Source: DATBLE01 sp963719325
GTDB taxonomy: Bacteria; Actinomycetota; Thermoleophilia; Gaiellales; Gaiellaceae
Direction of reading: 5' to 3'
DNA length: 64,000 nt
NCBI GenBank assembly: GCA_963719325.1
Contig: CAVRBW010000025.1
Coordinates: forward strand, 1 to 64,000
Position 1 is the stretch's first letter, and every line of letters begins with the position of its first letter. This document shows positions 52,606 to 59,868 of the stretch, one piece after another. A model generated the notes under the pieces. It worked only from the letters and a program-made list of their open reading frames with translations. It was not told the origin of the DNA and did no database searches. The translations under genes were made by a program, and so were the position numbers.

Positions 52606-53174
52606 CTCGGAAGGGCGGCGACGACGTCGATCTCCGCGGCCACGGACCGAAGCTCGGCAAGGCGATGCAGCCGCTCGAGGACGGCCGGGTACGGGCCTAG
52701 GTCGAAGTCGAGGAGGTCGCGCAGCCGGATCAGCCACGGCGCATACGCGATCTCGGCGAGGTCGAACGAGGACGGCTCGGATGCGAGTCGACGCTCGACG
52801 AACGAGAGGCAGCGGGAAAGCTCCTCTCCGGACCCGTCCTCCCCGCGGCGGAACGCGTAGTACGCGTCCCCGAGAGCGTGGTCGAACCGTGCGATCCGCA
52901 GGCGCACGAGCGCTCGCGCGGCAGGATCTGTCGGAAGCAGCGGCGGCTCGGGGTACCGCTCCTCGAGGTACTCCATGATCACGGCGGACTCGGGCAGAAC
53001 GAAGGCGTCCTCCTCGAGGACGGGCACCTTGCCGAGTGGGTTCTTCTCGTACAGCCATGCGGGGCGGTCGGAGAGGTCGATCGTCACCGTCTCGTACTCG
53101 AGGCCCTTTTCGGCGAGGACGATGCGCACGCGGGCGCAGAACGGACAGCGGTCGGCGTCGTAGAGGGTGAGCAT
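52602..53174 (-). CDS. Glutathione S-transferase-fold protein
   Basis: A 190-residue protein with an N-terminal thioredoxin-like GST domain: LYDADRCPFCARVRIVLAE (active-site CPFC), NPLGKVPVLEED near residue 45 with the cis-Pro and LPESAVIMEYLEERYP near 60, then an all-helical C-domain. The CPFC motif suggests a Cys-type (omega/beta/SspA-like) enzyme. Because homogentisate dioxygenase and an FAH-family gene lie on the same strand, it could serve as the maleylacetoacetate isomerase, but this is inference. Confidence 0.85.
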   Translation of the reverse strand: MLTLYDADRCPFCARVRIVLAEKGLEYETVTIDLSDRPAWLYEKNPLGKVPVLEEDAFVLPESAVIMEYLEERYPEPPLLPTDPAARALVRLRIARFDHALGDAYYAFRRGEDGSGEELSRCLSFVERRLASEPSSFDLAEIAYAPWLIRLRDLLDFDLGPYPAVLERLHRLAELRSVAAEIDVVAALPR

Positions 53175-53177
53175 GGG

Positions 53178-54212
53178 TCAGCCTACCCCGAGGACTTCGG
53201 CCAGCTCGCGGACAAGCTGCTCGGGGGCCGGCAGCTCGTCGGGCGAGGATGCCGTCCGGGCCACGTCTCGCACCCGCGCGGGATCTGCACCTGTCAGCCG
53301 CTGGGCAACGGTCGGGTTCGCGGCGAGCGCGACCACGTCGCCGGGGGGCAATGGCGCGAAGTGCTCGGGTACGGACGCGTACTCGTCGGCGACCCCGCCT
53401 CGATCCCAGAGGATGTAGCGGACGACCGCGCCCTCCTCGATCCCCAGCGTGAGGACGATCGCGCCGCTGGCGAGCGAAAGCTCGCGGCCGAGACGCCGAA
53501 GCGCCTTCGGGTAGCGGCTGCAGAGATCGTCGTCGACGCGTGTCCAGCCGTTGGCCGGCTCGGAGACGCTCGTCGACTCCGACCGGCCGATCCGTGGGAG
53601 GTACTTGGCGACCCACCGCTCGACCGCGTCCCGGTCGTCCGTCTGGACGTAGACCGCGCCGCTGGATGGAGCGCGTTGGCCGTCGGCGAGCCTCGCCTCG
53701 AGCTCGTCGAGACCGGTCGCCAGGTAGTGCTTGGCGTCCACGAACCCGAGCCGCTTCCAGACGGCCAGTCCGACGTGGTTGTCGGCCATGACGTCGAGGG
53801 TAACCCGCGTCGACCCGCGTTCCTTCCCCTCGCGAAGGACTTCGCGCAGAAGCTCCTTGAGGATGCCGCGCCGCCGCGCGCGAGGACGCACGTGCGCGAA
53901 CACGACGTACCAGACGTCCCCTTCGATCATCTTCGCGCGCACCGACCCGGCAACCCCTTCTTCGTCCTCGGCAAGGAAGACCGCACCGCGACCGGCGATG
54001 TCGGCGGCGACGTCCTGCCACTCCTCCTCCCAGCTCTCGACGAACTCGGGCGACGCCGGAACCTCCGCCTCGAACTCCTCCCAGAGCTCGTGCAGGATCG
54101 GCTCGTCGGCCTCCGTCGCGCGGCGGACGTTGACGCCTCCGGCGTCACCACATCGCCTCGCACCAACCTCGACAGCTTCGCTTTCGGCTTTGCGCTCGGC
54201 TTCGTCTGTCAT
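53178..54212 (-). CDS. GNAT-family N-acetyltransferase with C-terminal extension
   Basis: A 344-residue protein. The GNAT domain (about 27-180) has VVFAHVRPRARRRGILKELL, the acetyl-CoA loop, and NHVGLAVWKRLGFVDAKHYL. The C-terminal half (about 190-344) has no recognised domain but ends in a helical VRELAEVLGVG. ATG at 54212 overlaps the AlkA-like gene stop by 4 bp; GTG at 54134 is an alternative, but the overlap favours the longer form. Substrate unknown. Confidence 0.82.
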   Translation of the reverse strand: MTDEAERKAESEAVEVGARRCGDAGGVNVRRATEADEPILHELWEEFEAEVPASPEFVESWEEEWQDVAADIAGRGAVFLAEDEEGVAGSVRAKMIEGDVWYVVFAHVRPRARRRGILKELLREVLREGKERGSTRVTLDVMADNHVGLAVWKRLGFVDAKHYLATGLDELEARLADGQRAPSSGAVYVQTDDRDAVERWVAKYLPRIGRSESTSVSEPANGWTRVDDDLCSRYPKALRRLGRELSLASGAIVLTLGIEEGAVVRYILWDRGGVADEYASVPEHFAPLPPGDVVALAANPTVAQRLTGADPARVRDVARTASSPDELPAPEQLVRELAEVLGVG

Positions 54213-55021
54213 GTCCCGACCACCCGCAGGCCCGTCAGCAGGTAGTGCGCGACGAGATTCTGGAAGGGGTCGAAGCGCTGTCCGATCGCTCGCACGTCGA
54301 CCTCACCATAGAAGGCGGCCACCGCCTTGCGCAGGCCGAGGTCGCCGGCCGGCCAGGCTCGAGGCCGGGCGAGATGCCGGGCGAGGTACCAGTCGGCAGT
54401 CCATTCGCCGAGGCCTCGCTGCGCGGTGATCCGCTCCTTCACCTCCTCGTCGGGCAGGTCGGCGAGCGCAGCGAGGTCGAGGTCGGACCGGGCCAGCGCG
54501 ACGACGTACTCCGCCTTCCGTCGCGAGAAGCCGACGGCGACGACCTGTTCTTCGCGCGCGCGGGCGAGGCGCTCGCGGGTTGGGAAGGCGTACGCGTACT
54601 CCGCCCGTTTGCCGAACCGCTCGATCAGGCGGTTGCGAATCGCGAAGGCGGCGAAGAGCGAGACCTGCTGCGCGGTAATCGCACCGACGAGCGCCTCGAA
54701 GGGGTCCGGCGCGAGCGGCGGGCGGAACCCGGCGATCCGGCCGGCGAGGCGCCGCACGACCTCGTCGGCCGTGCGCGCCCAGGCCGCGAAGGCGCCGAGG
54801 TCGAACGGCCCGCCGAGCAGCGTGCGTACCTCGTTCTCGATCTCCGCGTCGAGCGGCTCGACCTCGACGCCACCCGACGCCGCCTCGATCCGCACCTCCC
54901 GCCCGGCGACCACCCGGTGGAGCCCGCCCTCCCGCCACAGGTTCGCGAGGTCCGGCCCGAAGGCCCGGAAGCGCTCGGTCGAGACGTCGAAGTCGTACGG
55001 CTCAGGAAAGCGCAGCAGCAA
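54209..55021 (-). CDS. DNA-3-methyladenine glycosylase II-like (AlkA, HhH-GPD)
   Basis: A 270-residue base-excision-repair glycosylase. An AlkA-type N-terminal beta domain is followed by DPFEALVGAITAQQVSLFAAFAIRNRL near residue 105 and the HhH-GPD: LADLPDEEVKERITAQRGLGEWTADWYL with the catalytic Asp in WPAGDLGLRKAV near 225. It removes alkylated purines. The TTG at 55021 overlaps the upstream HAD gene by 20 bp and is the only start that keeps the N-terminus. Confidence 0.9.
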   Translation of the reverse strand: MLLRFPEPYDFDVSTERFRAFGPDLANLWREGGLHRVVAGREVRIEAASGGVEVEPLDAEIENEVRTLLGGPFDLGAFAAWARTADEVVRRLAGRIAGFRPPLAPDPFEALVGAITAQQVSLFAAFAIRNRLIERFGKRAEYAYAFPTRERLARAREEQVVAVGFSRRKAEYVVALARSDLDLAALADLPDEEVKERITAQRGLGEWTADWYLARHLARPRAWPAGDLGLRKAVAAFYGEVDVRAIGQRFDPFQNLVAHYLLTGLRVVGT

Positions 55022-55601
55022 TCTCGTGCAGGTCGTCGAACCACTCGTACGCGACGCCCTGCTCGTCCAGGTACGCCGCGAGGCCCCGGCGGGCGAAGAC
55101 TCGGTCGGCAGAGAGGGCCACGCAGCGGTCCGAGAAACCGTCGCCCGCGTAGACGAGCTCGCCGTCCGTCGGCATGAGCACCCGCTTGCACGGCTGGCCG
55201 CAGACGTCGCAGATCGACTCGTCCCGCCAGTGCACGCGCCAGCCGTCGGAGCGGGGCTCGGCGCGGTTCGCGACCAGCTCGACCTGCACGCCTTCGCGCG
55301 CGAGCACCGGCTCGATCAGCTCGTTCAGCCCACTCGAGACGACGAGCGGCTGGAACCGCTCGACGAGCTCCGCGAGGCCGGGCCGGACGCGCGCGTTCTC
55401 GAGGAGCCAGGAGACGACGTCGTCGAGCGGTGCGGTCACGGTCGCAAACTGCCGCTCGATCTCCTCGTGCAGGGTGATCTCACCGGCGAAGAGCTGCTTG
55501 CCGAGCTGCTGACACGCCTCCCAGTCACCGAACTCCTCCAGCACCATCAGGAGCGTGTCGTGCTCCGTGATCGTCCCGTCCCAATCGAGGACGAGGTTCA
55601 G
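55002..55601 (-). CDS. MtnX-like HAD phosphatase, CTG start
   Basis: A 199-residue HAD-IB-type phosphatase. Motif I is LVLDWDGTITEHD at residues 3-15, motif II is VVSSGLNELI near 90, a CDVCGQPC pair is near 140, and motif III is VYAGDGFSDRCVAL near 160. Such proteins include 2-hydroxy-3-keto-5-methylthiopentenyl-1-phosphate phosphatases. No ATG/GTG/TTG exists in frame upstream. CTG at 55601 gives MNLVLDWDG-like homology and overlaps the dioxygenase TGA in the same 4-nt CTGA manner as other ATGA/GTGA junctions here. Confidence 0.83.
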   Translation of the reverse strand: MNLVLDWDGTITEHDTLLMVLEEFGDWEACQQLGKQLFAGEITLHEEIERQFATVTAPLDDVVSWLLENARVRPGLAELVERFQPLVVSSGLNELIEPVLAREGVQVELVANRAEPRSDGWRVHWRDESICDVCGQPCKRVLMPTDGELVYAGDGFSDRCVALSADRVFARRGLAAYLDEQGVAYEWFDDLHEIAAALS

Positions 55602-56800
55602 AAGTGGCTCGTGACCCCGGCGGGGTCTTCGTCGTGGCTCGCCGAGCCCGGCTCTTCGTACCAGGAGTACATGTACGTGCCGTCGTCCAGGCCGCGCGCG
55701 AACGCGGTCAGCCGCAGCGGATGGAACGTGTCGCACATCACCGCGAGCTCGTGCGTCTCGGTCATCCCGATCGACTTCTCCGCGAGCCCAGGGTGCGGCC
55801 CGTGCGGGATCGCCGACGGGTGGAGCGTGATCGACCCGACGTCGACCGCTTTCCGCGAGGAGAAGTTCCCCGACACGTAGTAGATCATCTCCTCCGAGTT
55901 CAGATTCGAGTGGTGGTACGGGATCGGAATCGCGAGCTCGTCGAAGTCGAGCTTGCGCGGGCAGAACGAGCAGATCACGAAGTTCCGCCCCTCGAAGGTC
56001 TGGTGCGACGGCGGCGGCATGTGGATTCGCCCCGTGATCGGCTCGAAGTCGTTGATGTTGAACGTCCACGGGTAGACGTAGCCGTCCCAGCCGACGAGGT
56101 CGAACGGGTGATAGTCGAGGACGTAGGTCTGATACCCGTCCCGGACGCGCACCCTGACGACGTGCTCGGTTCGGTCGCGATGCGTGTGGAGCTCCGCCGG
56201 CGGGTGGATGTCGCGGTGGTAGTACGGCGCGTGCTCGAGCAGCTGCCCGTACTCGTTCCGGTAGCGGCGCGGAATCTCGATCAGCCCGGGCGACTCGAAG
56301 ACGAGGTGCCGCTGGGGGCCTTCGGGAGCAAAGCGGTAGGTGGTCCCGCGCGGGATGACGACGTAGTCGCCCTCGCGGTACGGGACGTCGCCGAAGATCG
56401 TCTCCAGGGTTCCGGAGCCCTCGTGGACGAAGACGACCTCGTCGCCCTCACCGTTCCGGTAGAAGAAGTCCATCGTCTCGCTCGGGCGGCACAGCGAGAT
56501 CTCGACGTCCTGGTTCCACATCAGGAGCCGGCGACCCGTGATCTCGTCGCCTTCCGGCGCGACGTCCCAGGTACGGAAGTGGCGGTGGGCGTGCGCCTCA
56601 GGCACCCATTCCTCGCGCACGATCGGCTCGAACGCACCGAGCTCCCGGACGCGGCAGGGCGATTGCAGGTGGTAGAGGATCGACTCGTTGCCCGAGAAGC
56701 CCTCGAGCCCGAACACCTCCTCCGTCAGCAGCGTGCCGTTGTCGCGGAACTGGATGTGTCGCTTCCGGGGAACGTCCCCCAGCCGCTGGTACATCGGCAT
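55598..56800 (-). CDS. hmgA: Homogentisate 1,2-dioxygenase family protein
   Basis: A 400-residue cupin-type iron dioxygenase that opens homogentisate to maleylacetoacetate in tyrosine degradation. Family landmarks: SILYHLQSPC near residue 45, DEVVFVHEGSGTLE near 137, IPRGTTYRF, and the iron-binding HPSAIPHGPHPG near 345 with LAVMCDTFHPLRLTA near 375. ATG at 56800 (MPMYQRLGD), the homology start. It precedes the HAD gene with which it overlaps, and a GST and FAH gene lie on the same strand. Confidence 0.9.
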   Translation of the reverse strand: MPMYQRLGDVPRKRHIQFRDNGTLLTEEVFGLEGFSGNESILYHLQSPCRVRELGAFEPIVREEWVPEAHAHRHFRTWDVAPEGDEITGRRLLMWNQDVEISLCRPSETMDFFYRNGEGDEVVFVHEGSGTLETIFGDVPYREGDYVVIPRGTTYRFAPEGPQRHLVFESPGLIEIPRRYRNEYGQLLEHAPYYHRDIHPPAELHTHRDRTEHVVRVRVRDGYQTYVLDYHPFDLVGWDGYVYPWTFNINDFEPITGRIHMPPPSHQTFEGRNFVICSFCPRKLDFDELAIPIPYHHSNLNSEEMIYYVSGNFSSRKAVDVGSITLHPSAIPHGPHPGLAEKSIGMTETHELAVMCDTFHPLRLTAFARGLDDGTYMYSWYEEPGSASHDEDPAGVTSHF

Positions 56801-56835
56801 GCCTTGGAGGATACCGACGCCCCGACGAGGCGATG

Positions 56836-56859
56836 GTGGGGGAACGTGGGTTCCCCCAC
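56836..56859. repeat. Solo R2-type hairpin
   Basis: GTGGGGGAAC (56837 region) mirrors GTTCCCCCAC (56850-56859) around a short GTG loop. It is the same first hairpin as the R2 family and occupies the 64-bp gap between the VOC-family gene stop and the dioxygenase start. Confidence 0.6.
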
Positions 56860-56864
56860 GTCTT

Positions 56865-57299
56865 CTAGGCCAGGCCTTTGTCCCGCAGCTCGCCGAGGGC
56901 CCGCTCGGTCTTCTCGAGCGCGAGGCCCATCCCGGCCAGGATCCGGTCGGACTTCGTGAACTGGATCTCGTCGTACTGCACGACCTGGACGAAGTTCCCG
57001 AACGGGTCGAGAAAGTCGAGTGAACGGCCGGGCGAGATCTCGACGCCGGCTGCTTCCAGCGCCCGGCGGGTGGCGTCCTTGTCGTCGACGACGAGTCCGA
57101 AATGGCGGGTGCCGTCGGGCGCATGGGACGGAGCCCGCATCAGCGCGATGAACTGGTCGCCGATGTCGATGAACGCAGCTCCACGCGAGCGTCCGCGCAG
57201 GGTGAGCTCGAACACGCTGCCGTAGAACTCGAGCGCCTGGTCGACGTCGTCCACCTCCAGGGCGACGTGGTTGATCCCGACGAGCTTTGGGCGGGGCAC
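56865..57299 (-). CDS. VOC/glyoxalase-superfamily protein
   Basis: A 144-residue single VOC unit: INHVALEVDDVDQALEFYGSVFEL near residue 10 with the metal His, FIDIGDQFIALMRAP near 45, RHFGLVVDDKDAT near 67, and FLDPFGNFVQVVQY near 98 with the metal Glu/Gln position. Ends in a helical tail (LEKTERALGELRDKGLA). Metal-dependent dioxygenase or lyase; substrate unknown. It starts at a GTG 20 bp after queA. Confidence 0.85.
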   Translation of the reverse strand: MPRPKLVGINHVALEVDDVDQALEFYGSVFELTLRGRSRGAAFIDIGDQFIALMRAPSHAPDGTRHFGLVVDDKDATRRALEAAGVEISPGRSLDFLDPFGNFVQVVQYDEIQFTKSDRILAGMGLALEKTERALGELRDKGLA

Positions 57300-57319
57300 C
57301 GCTCTCCTTTCTCCTTTCT

Positions 57320-58351
57320 TCAGGGCAGGATCAGATGGCTGTCGCCGAACTCATGCCACATGTAGCCGCGCGCCAGCGCCTCGTCGTAGGATCGCTCGAG
57401 GAGCTCGTCGCCGGCCGCGGCCCGCAGCAGCTCCAGGTGCGACGCGTTCGGCTCATGCCAGCCGCTGAGCAGGCCGTCGACCGCCCGCAGCCCTCGCTCG
57501 GGGGTGACGATCAGGTTCGTCCAGCCCTCGCCCGCCGCGACGGTTCCGTCCGGCTGGACGGTCGTCTCCAGCGCTCGGACGACGGTGGTGCCGACGGCGA
57601 TGACGCGGCCGTCCCAGCCGTGAACCGCGTTGACGAGCCTGGCGGTCTCCTCCGGGACGCGGTAGCGCTCGGCGTAGGGGGACTCGTGCCGCTCCGGCGA
57701 GGAGACGCCGGTGTGGAGCGTCAGCGGGGCGACGAGGACCCCGCGGGCGACGAGCTTCGTGATCAACTCGGCGGTGAACGGACGCCCTGCGCTCGGCATC
57801 TCGGCGCTGCCCGGCTCGAGCGCGTAGACGTTCTGGTAGACGGACAGCGGCCAGGTCTCCTGGACGTAGGCGTACCGGATCGCCCGGCCGTGACGGCCGA
57901 GGTAGGACTCGAGGCTGCCCGGGTGGTCGAGACGGGCGAGCCACAGGCGGTTTCCGTTCGCATATGGGGCGACGAGCCTGGCGCGGCCGCCGCCCGGCAG
58001 CTCGAGTTGCTCGTCGTCGCGCGCATCCGTGAACGGCCGCCCGTCGCGCCTGAGCTCGACCACCCAGTAGCTACCGTCGAGCCGCGGCGCGGGTGTCGAC
58101 AGATGGAGATCGAGTGCCGTTCCGTCCTCGCGCACGGCCGCAACCGCGGCCGCGAGGGTCGCGGAGACGTTCACCACGACCAGGTCGCCGGCCGAGAGGA
58201 ACGACGGCAAGTCCCGGAAGCGGGCGTGCACGATTCGCCCGTCGTGGCGCGTCGCGACCATGAGCCGCACGCCGTCGCGGCGAACGCCGCGAGCTTCCGG
58301 CGGCTCGTGCGCCTCCAGGCGAGTGGGCAGCTCGAACGCGAGCGCGCTCAT
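57320..58351 (-). CDS. queA: QueA-like S-adenosylmethionine:tRNA ribosyltransferase-isomerase
   Basis: A 343-residue member of the QueA family, which transfers a ribosyl unit from SAM to preQ1 in tRNA to make epoxyqueuosine. The family elements VVVNVSATLAAAV, AEMPSAGRPFTAELITKL, LTLHTGVSS and GLLSGWHEP are seen, with a C-terminal YMWHEFGDSHLIL. Several motifs are diverged from E. coli QueA. No tgt or queG lies in the window. It overlaps the SDR gene by 4 bp. Confidence 0.84.
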   Translation of the reverse strand: MSALAFELPTRLEAHEPPEARGVRRDGVRLMVATRHDGRIVHARFRDLPSFLSAGDLVVVNVSATLAAAVAAVREDGTALDLHLSTPAPRLDGSYWVVELRRDGRPFTDARDDEQLELPGGGRARLVAPYANGNRLWLARLDHPGSLESYLGRHGRAIRYAYVQETWPLSVYQNVYALEPGSAEMPSAGRPFTAELITKLVARGVLVAPLTLHTGVSSPERHESPYAERYRVPEETARLVNAVHGWDGRVIAVGTTVVRALETTVQPDGTVAAGEGWTNLIVTPERGLRAVDGLLSGWHEPNASHLELLRAAAGDELLERSYDEALARGYMWHEFGDSHLILP

Positions 58352-59025
58352 ACCGGCACCCGCATCACGTCGCCCGCACGGTAGCGCCCACTCGGGAGGT
58401 CGCCTTCGACGAGGGCAAGCAGGCCGGGGACGCTCTCCTCCGGCGGCGGCCGGTCGGAGATGTCTTCTCCCGGAAAGGCATCCTGGTGCATCCGGGTGCG
58501 CATGTCGCCTGGATCGACCGCGTACACGCGCAGCTCAGGGTGCTCGGCCGCCAGCACAGCGCTCAGCTGCTCCAGCGCCGCCTTGCTCGCTCCGTACCCG
58601 CCCCAGCCCGCGTACGCCTCGACCGCGGCGTCGGAGGTGACGTTGAGGATGCGCGCGCCGTCGGCGAGCCGGGGAAGCGCCTGCTGGACGAGTGCGAGCG
58701 GCGCGAGGACGTTGACCTCGTAGACCTGCCGCAGATCGTCGAGCGGATAATCCGCCAGCGACGGCAGCGGGCTCGGCCCGAGCGTGCTCGCGTTGTTGAC
58801 GACGAGATCGATCGACGCGCCGGCCGCGTCGACCAATCCACGGCGATGGCCGGGGTCGGCGACATCGCCGGCGACGACGACCACGTCCCGCCGATCATCC
58901 CATTCGCGACGCAGCGCCTCTCCGTCGCGGGCGTCGACCACGACCCGCCATCCACGCTCGACGAGGGCCCCGACGAGGGCGCGGCCCAGGCCGCGTGAGG
59001 CTCCGGTGACGATTCCGACTGGCAT
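58348..59025 (-). CDS. Short-chain dehydrogenase/reductase
   Basis: A 225-residue classical SDR: GIVTGASRGLGRALVGAL near residue 5, LVVNNASTLG near 78, a Ser in LNVTSDAA, and catalytic Tyr/Lys in YGASKAALEQL near 143. The C-terminus DVMRVPV is short. NAD(P)-dependent; substrate unknown. It follows the response regulator gene by 48 bp and overlaps queA. Confidence 0.9.
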   Translation of the reverse strand: MPVGIVTGASRGLGRALVGALVERGWRVVVDARDGEALRREWDDRRDVVVVAGDVADPGHRRGLVDAAGASIDLVVNNASTLGPSPLPSLADYPLDDLRQVYEVNVLAPLALVQQALPRLADGARILNVTSDAAVEAYAGWGGYGASKAALEQLSAVLAAEHPELRVYAVDPGDMRTRMHQDAFPGEDISDRPPPEESVPGLLALVEGDLPSGRYRAGDVMRVPV

Positions 59026-59073
59026 GCCTCCAGGCTAGGACCCGAGCGGCCGAAGTGCCAGGGGCAATTGGTC

Positions 59074-59712
59074 CTAGGACCGGAGGTCGAGGCGAGCTGC
59101 GTAGAGCGCCGCCTGCGTGCGGTCGGCGACGCCCAGCTTCGCGAGCACGTTGCCGACGTGGGTCTTCACCGTCTTCTCGGCGATCCCGAGCTCGCTGGCG
59201 ATGCGCTTGTTCGCAAACCCTCGCCCGACGAGCGCGAGCACCTCCCGCTCGCGCGGCGTCAGCTGCTCGGCGCGGTCCTCGCGGCCGTCGGCGAGCGTCT
59301 CGACCAGCCGAGCCGCGACGACCGGGTCGATCAGCACCTCGCCCGCAGCGGCGGCCCGGACCGCACGGGCCAGCTCCTGCGGCTGGACGCTCTTGAGCAA
59401 GTAGCCCGACGCACCGGCGCGGATCGCCGGCAGCAGCCGCTCGTCCTCGAGGTAGCTGGTCAGCACGATCGCGCGCGCCTTCGGCGCTTGCTCGCGGAGG
59501 CGGCGCATCGCCTGGACGCCGTCCAGCTTCGGCATCACCAGGTCGATCAGGACGACGTCCGGGTGGAGCCGTTCCGCCTCGCCGACGGCCTCCTCACCGT
59601 CGGCAGCCTCGCCCACCACCTCGATTCCGTCCTGGAGGTCGAGGAACGTCCGCAAGCCCTCGCGGACGACTCCGTGGTCGTCGACGATCAAGACTCGAAT
59701 CGGTGAGCTCAT
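59074..59712 (-). CDS. NarL/LuxR-type response regulator
   Basis: A 212-residue regulator. The receiver domain (about 1-120) has RVLIVDDHGVVREGL, with the phospho-Asp in DVVLIDLVMPKLDG near residue 57 and Lys near 107. A LuxR-type HTH (about 145-205) has LTPREREVLALVGRGFANKR and EKTVKTHVGNVLAKLGV. I chose the ATG at 59712 (MSSPIRVL); it lies within the outer inverted repeat of an R1 element. It is the partner of the histidine kinase just upstream. Confidence 0.94.
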   Translation of the reverse strand: MSSPIRVLIVDDHGVVREGLRTFLDLQDGIEVVGEAADGEEAVGEAERLHPDVVLIDLVMPKLDGVQAMRRLREQAPKARAIVLTSYLEDERLLPAIRAGASGYLLKSVQPQELARAVRAAAAGEVLIDPVVAARLVETLADGREDRAEQLTPREREVLALVGRGFANKRIASELGIAEKTVKTHVGNVLAKLGVADRTQAALYAARLDLRS

Positions 59713-59868
59713 TGCAGAATGACGCTTCGTCGCCCGGAGGTCGATGTGCGAGTGCGAGGCAAGGACGCAGGGAACGGCCATATGCGTGCATATGGCCGCG
59801 ACTGAGGACGAAGCATCGCGCCGCACAGCGGGCTCCGGCGGCACAAGGCTTCATTCTGCAATGAGCTC
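59705..59868. repeat. R1 structured repeat, copy A, between kinase and regulator
   Basis: The ends are a perfect 18-bp inverted repeat: GAGCTCATTGCAGAATGA (59705-59722) against its complement (59851-59868), which includes the regulator start codon. Inside, GCTTCGTC/GACGAAGC pair, and an 11-bp hairpin CGGCCATATGC-gt-GCATATGGCCG (59775-59798) is flanked by aggacgcaggga and gactgaggac. The latter two are shared with copies B and C. It fills the gap exactly. Confidence 0.75.
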
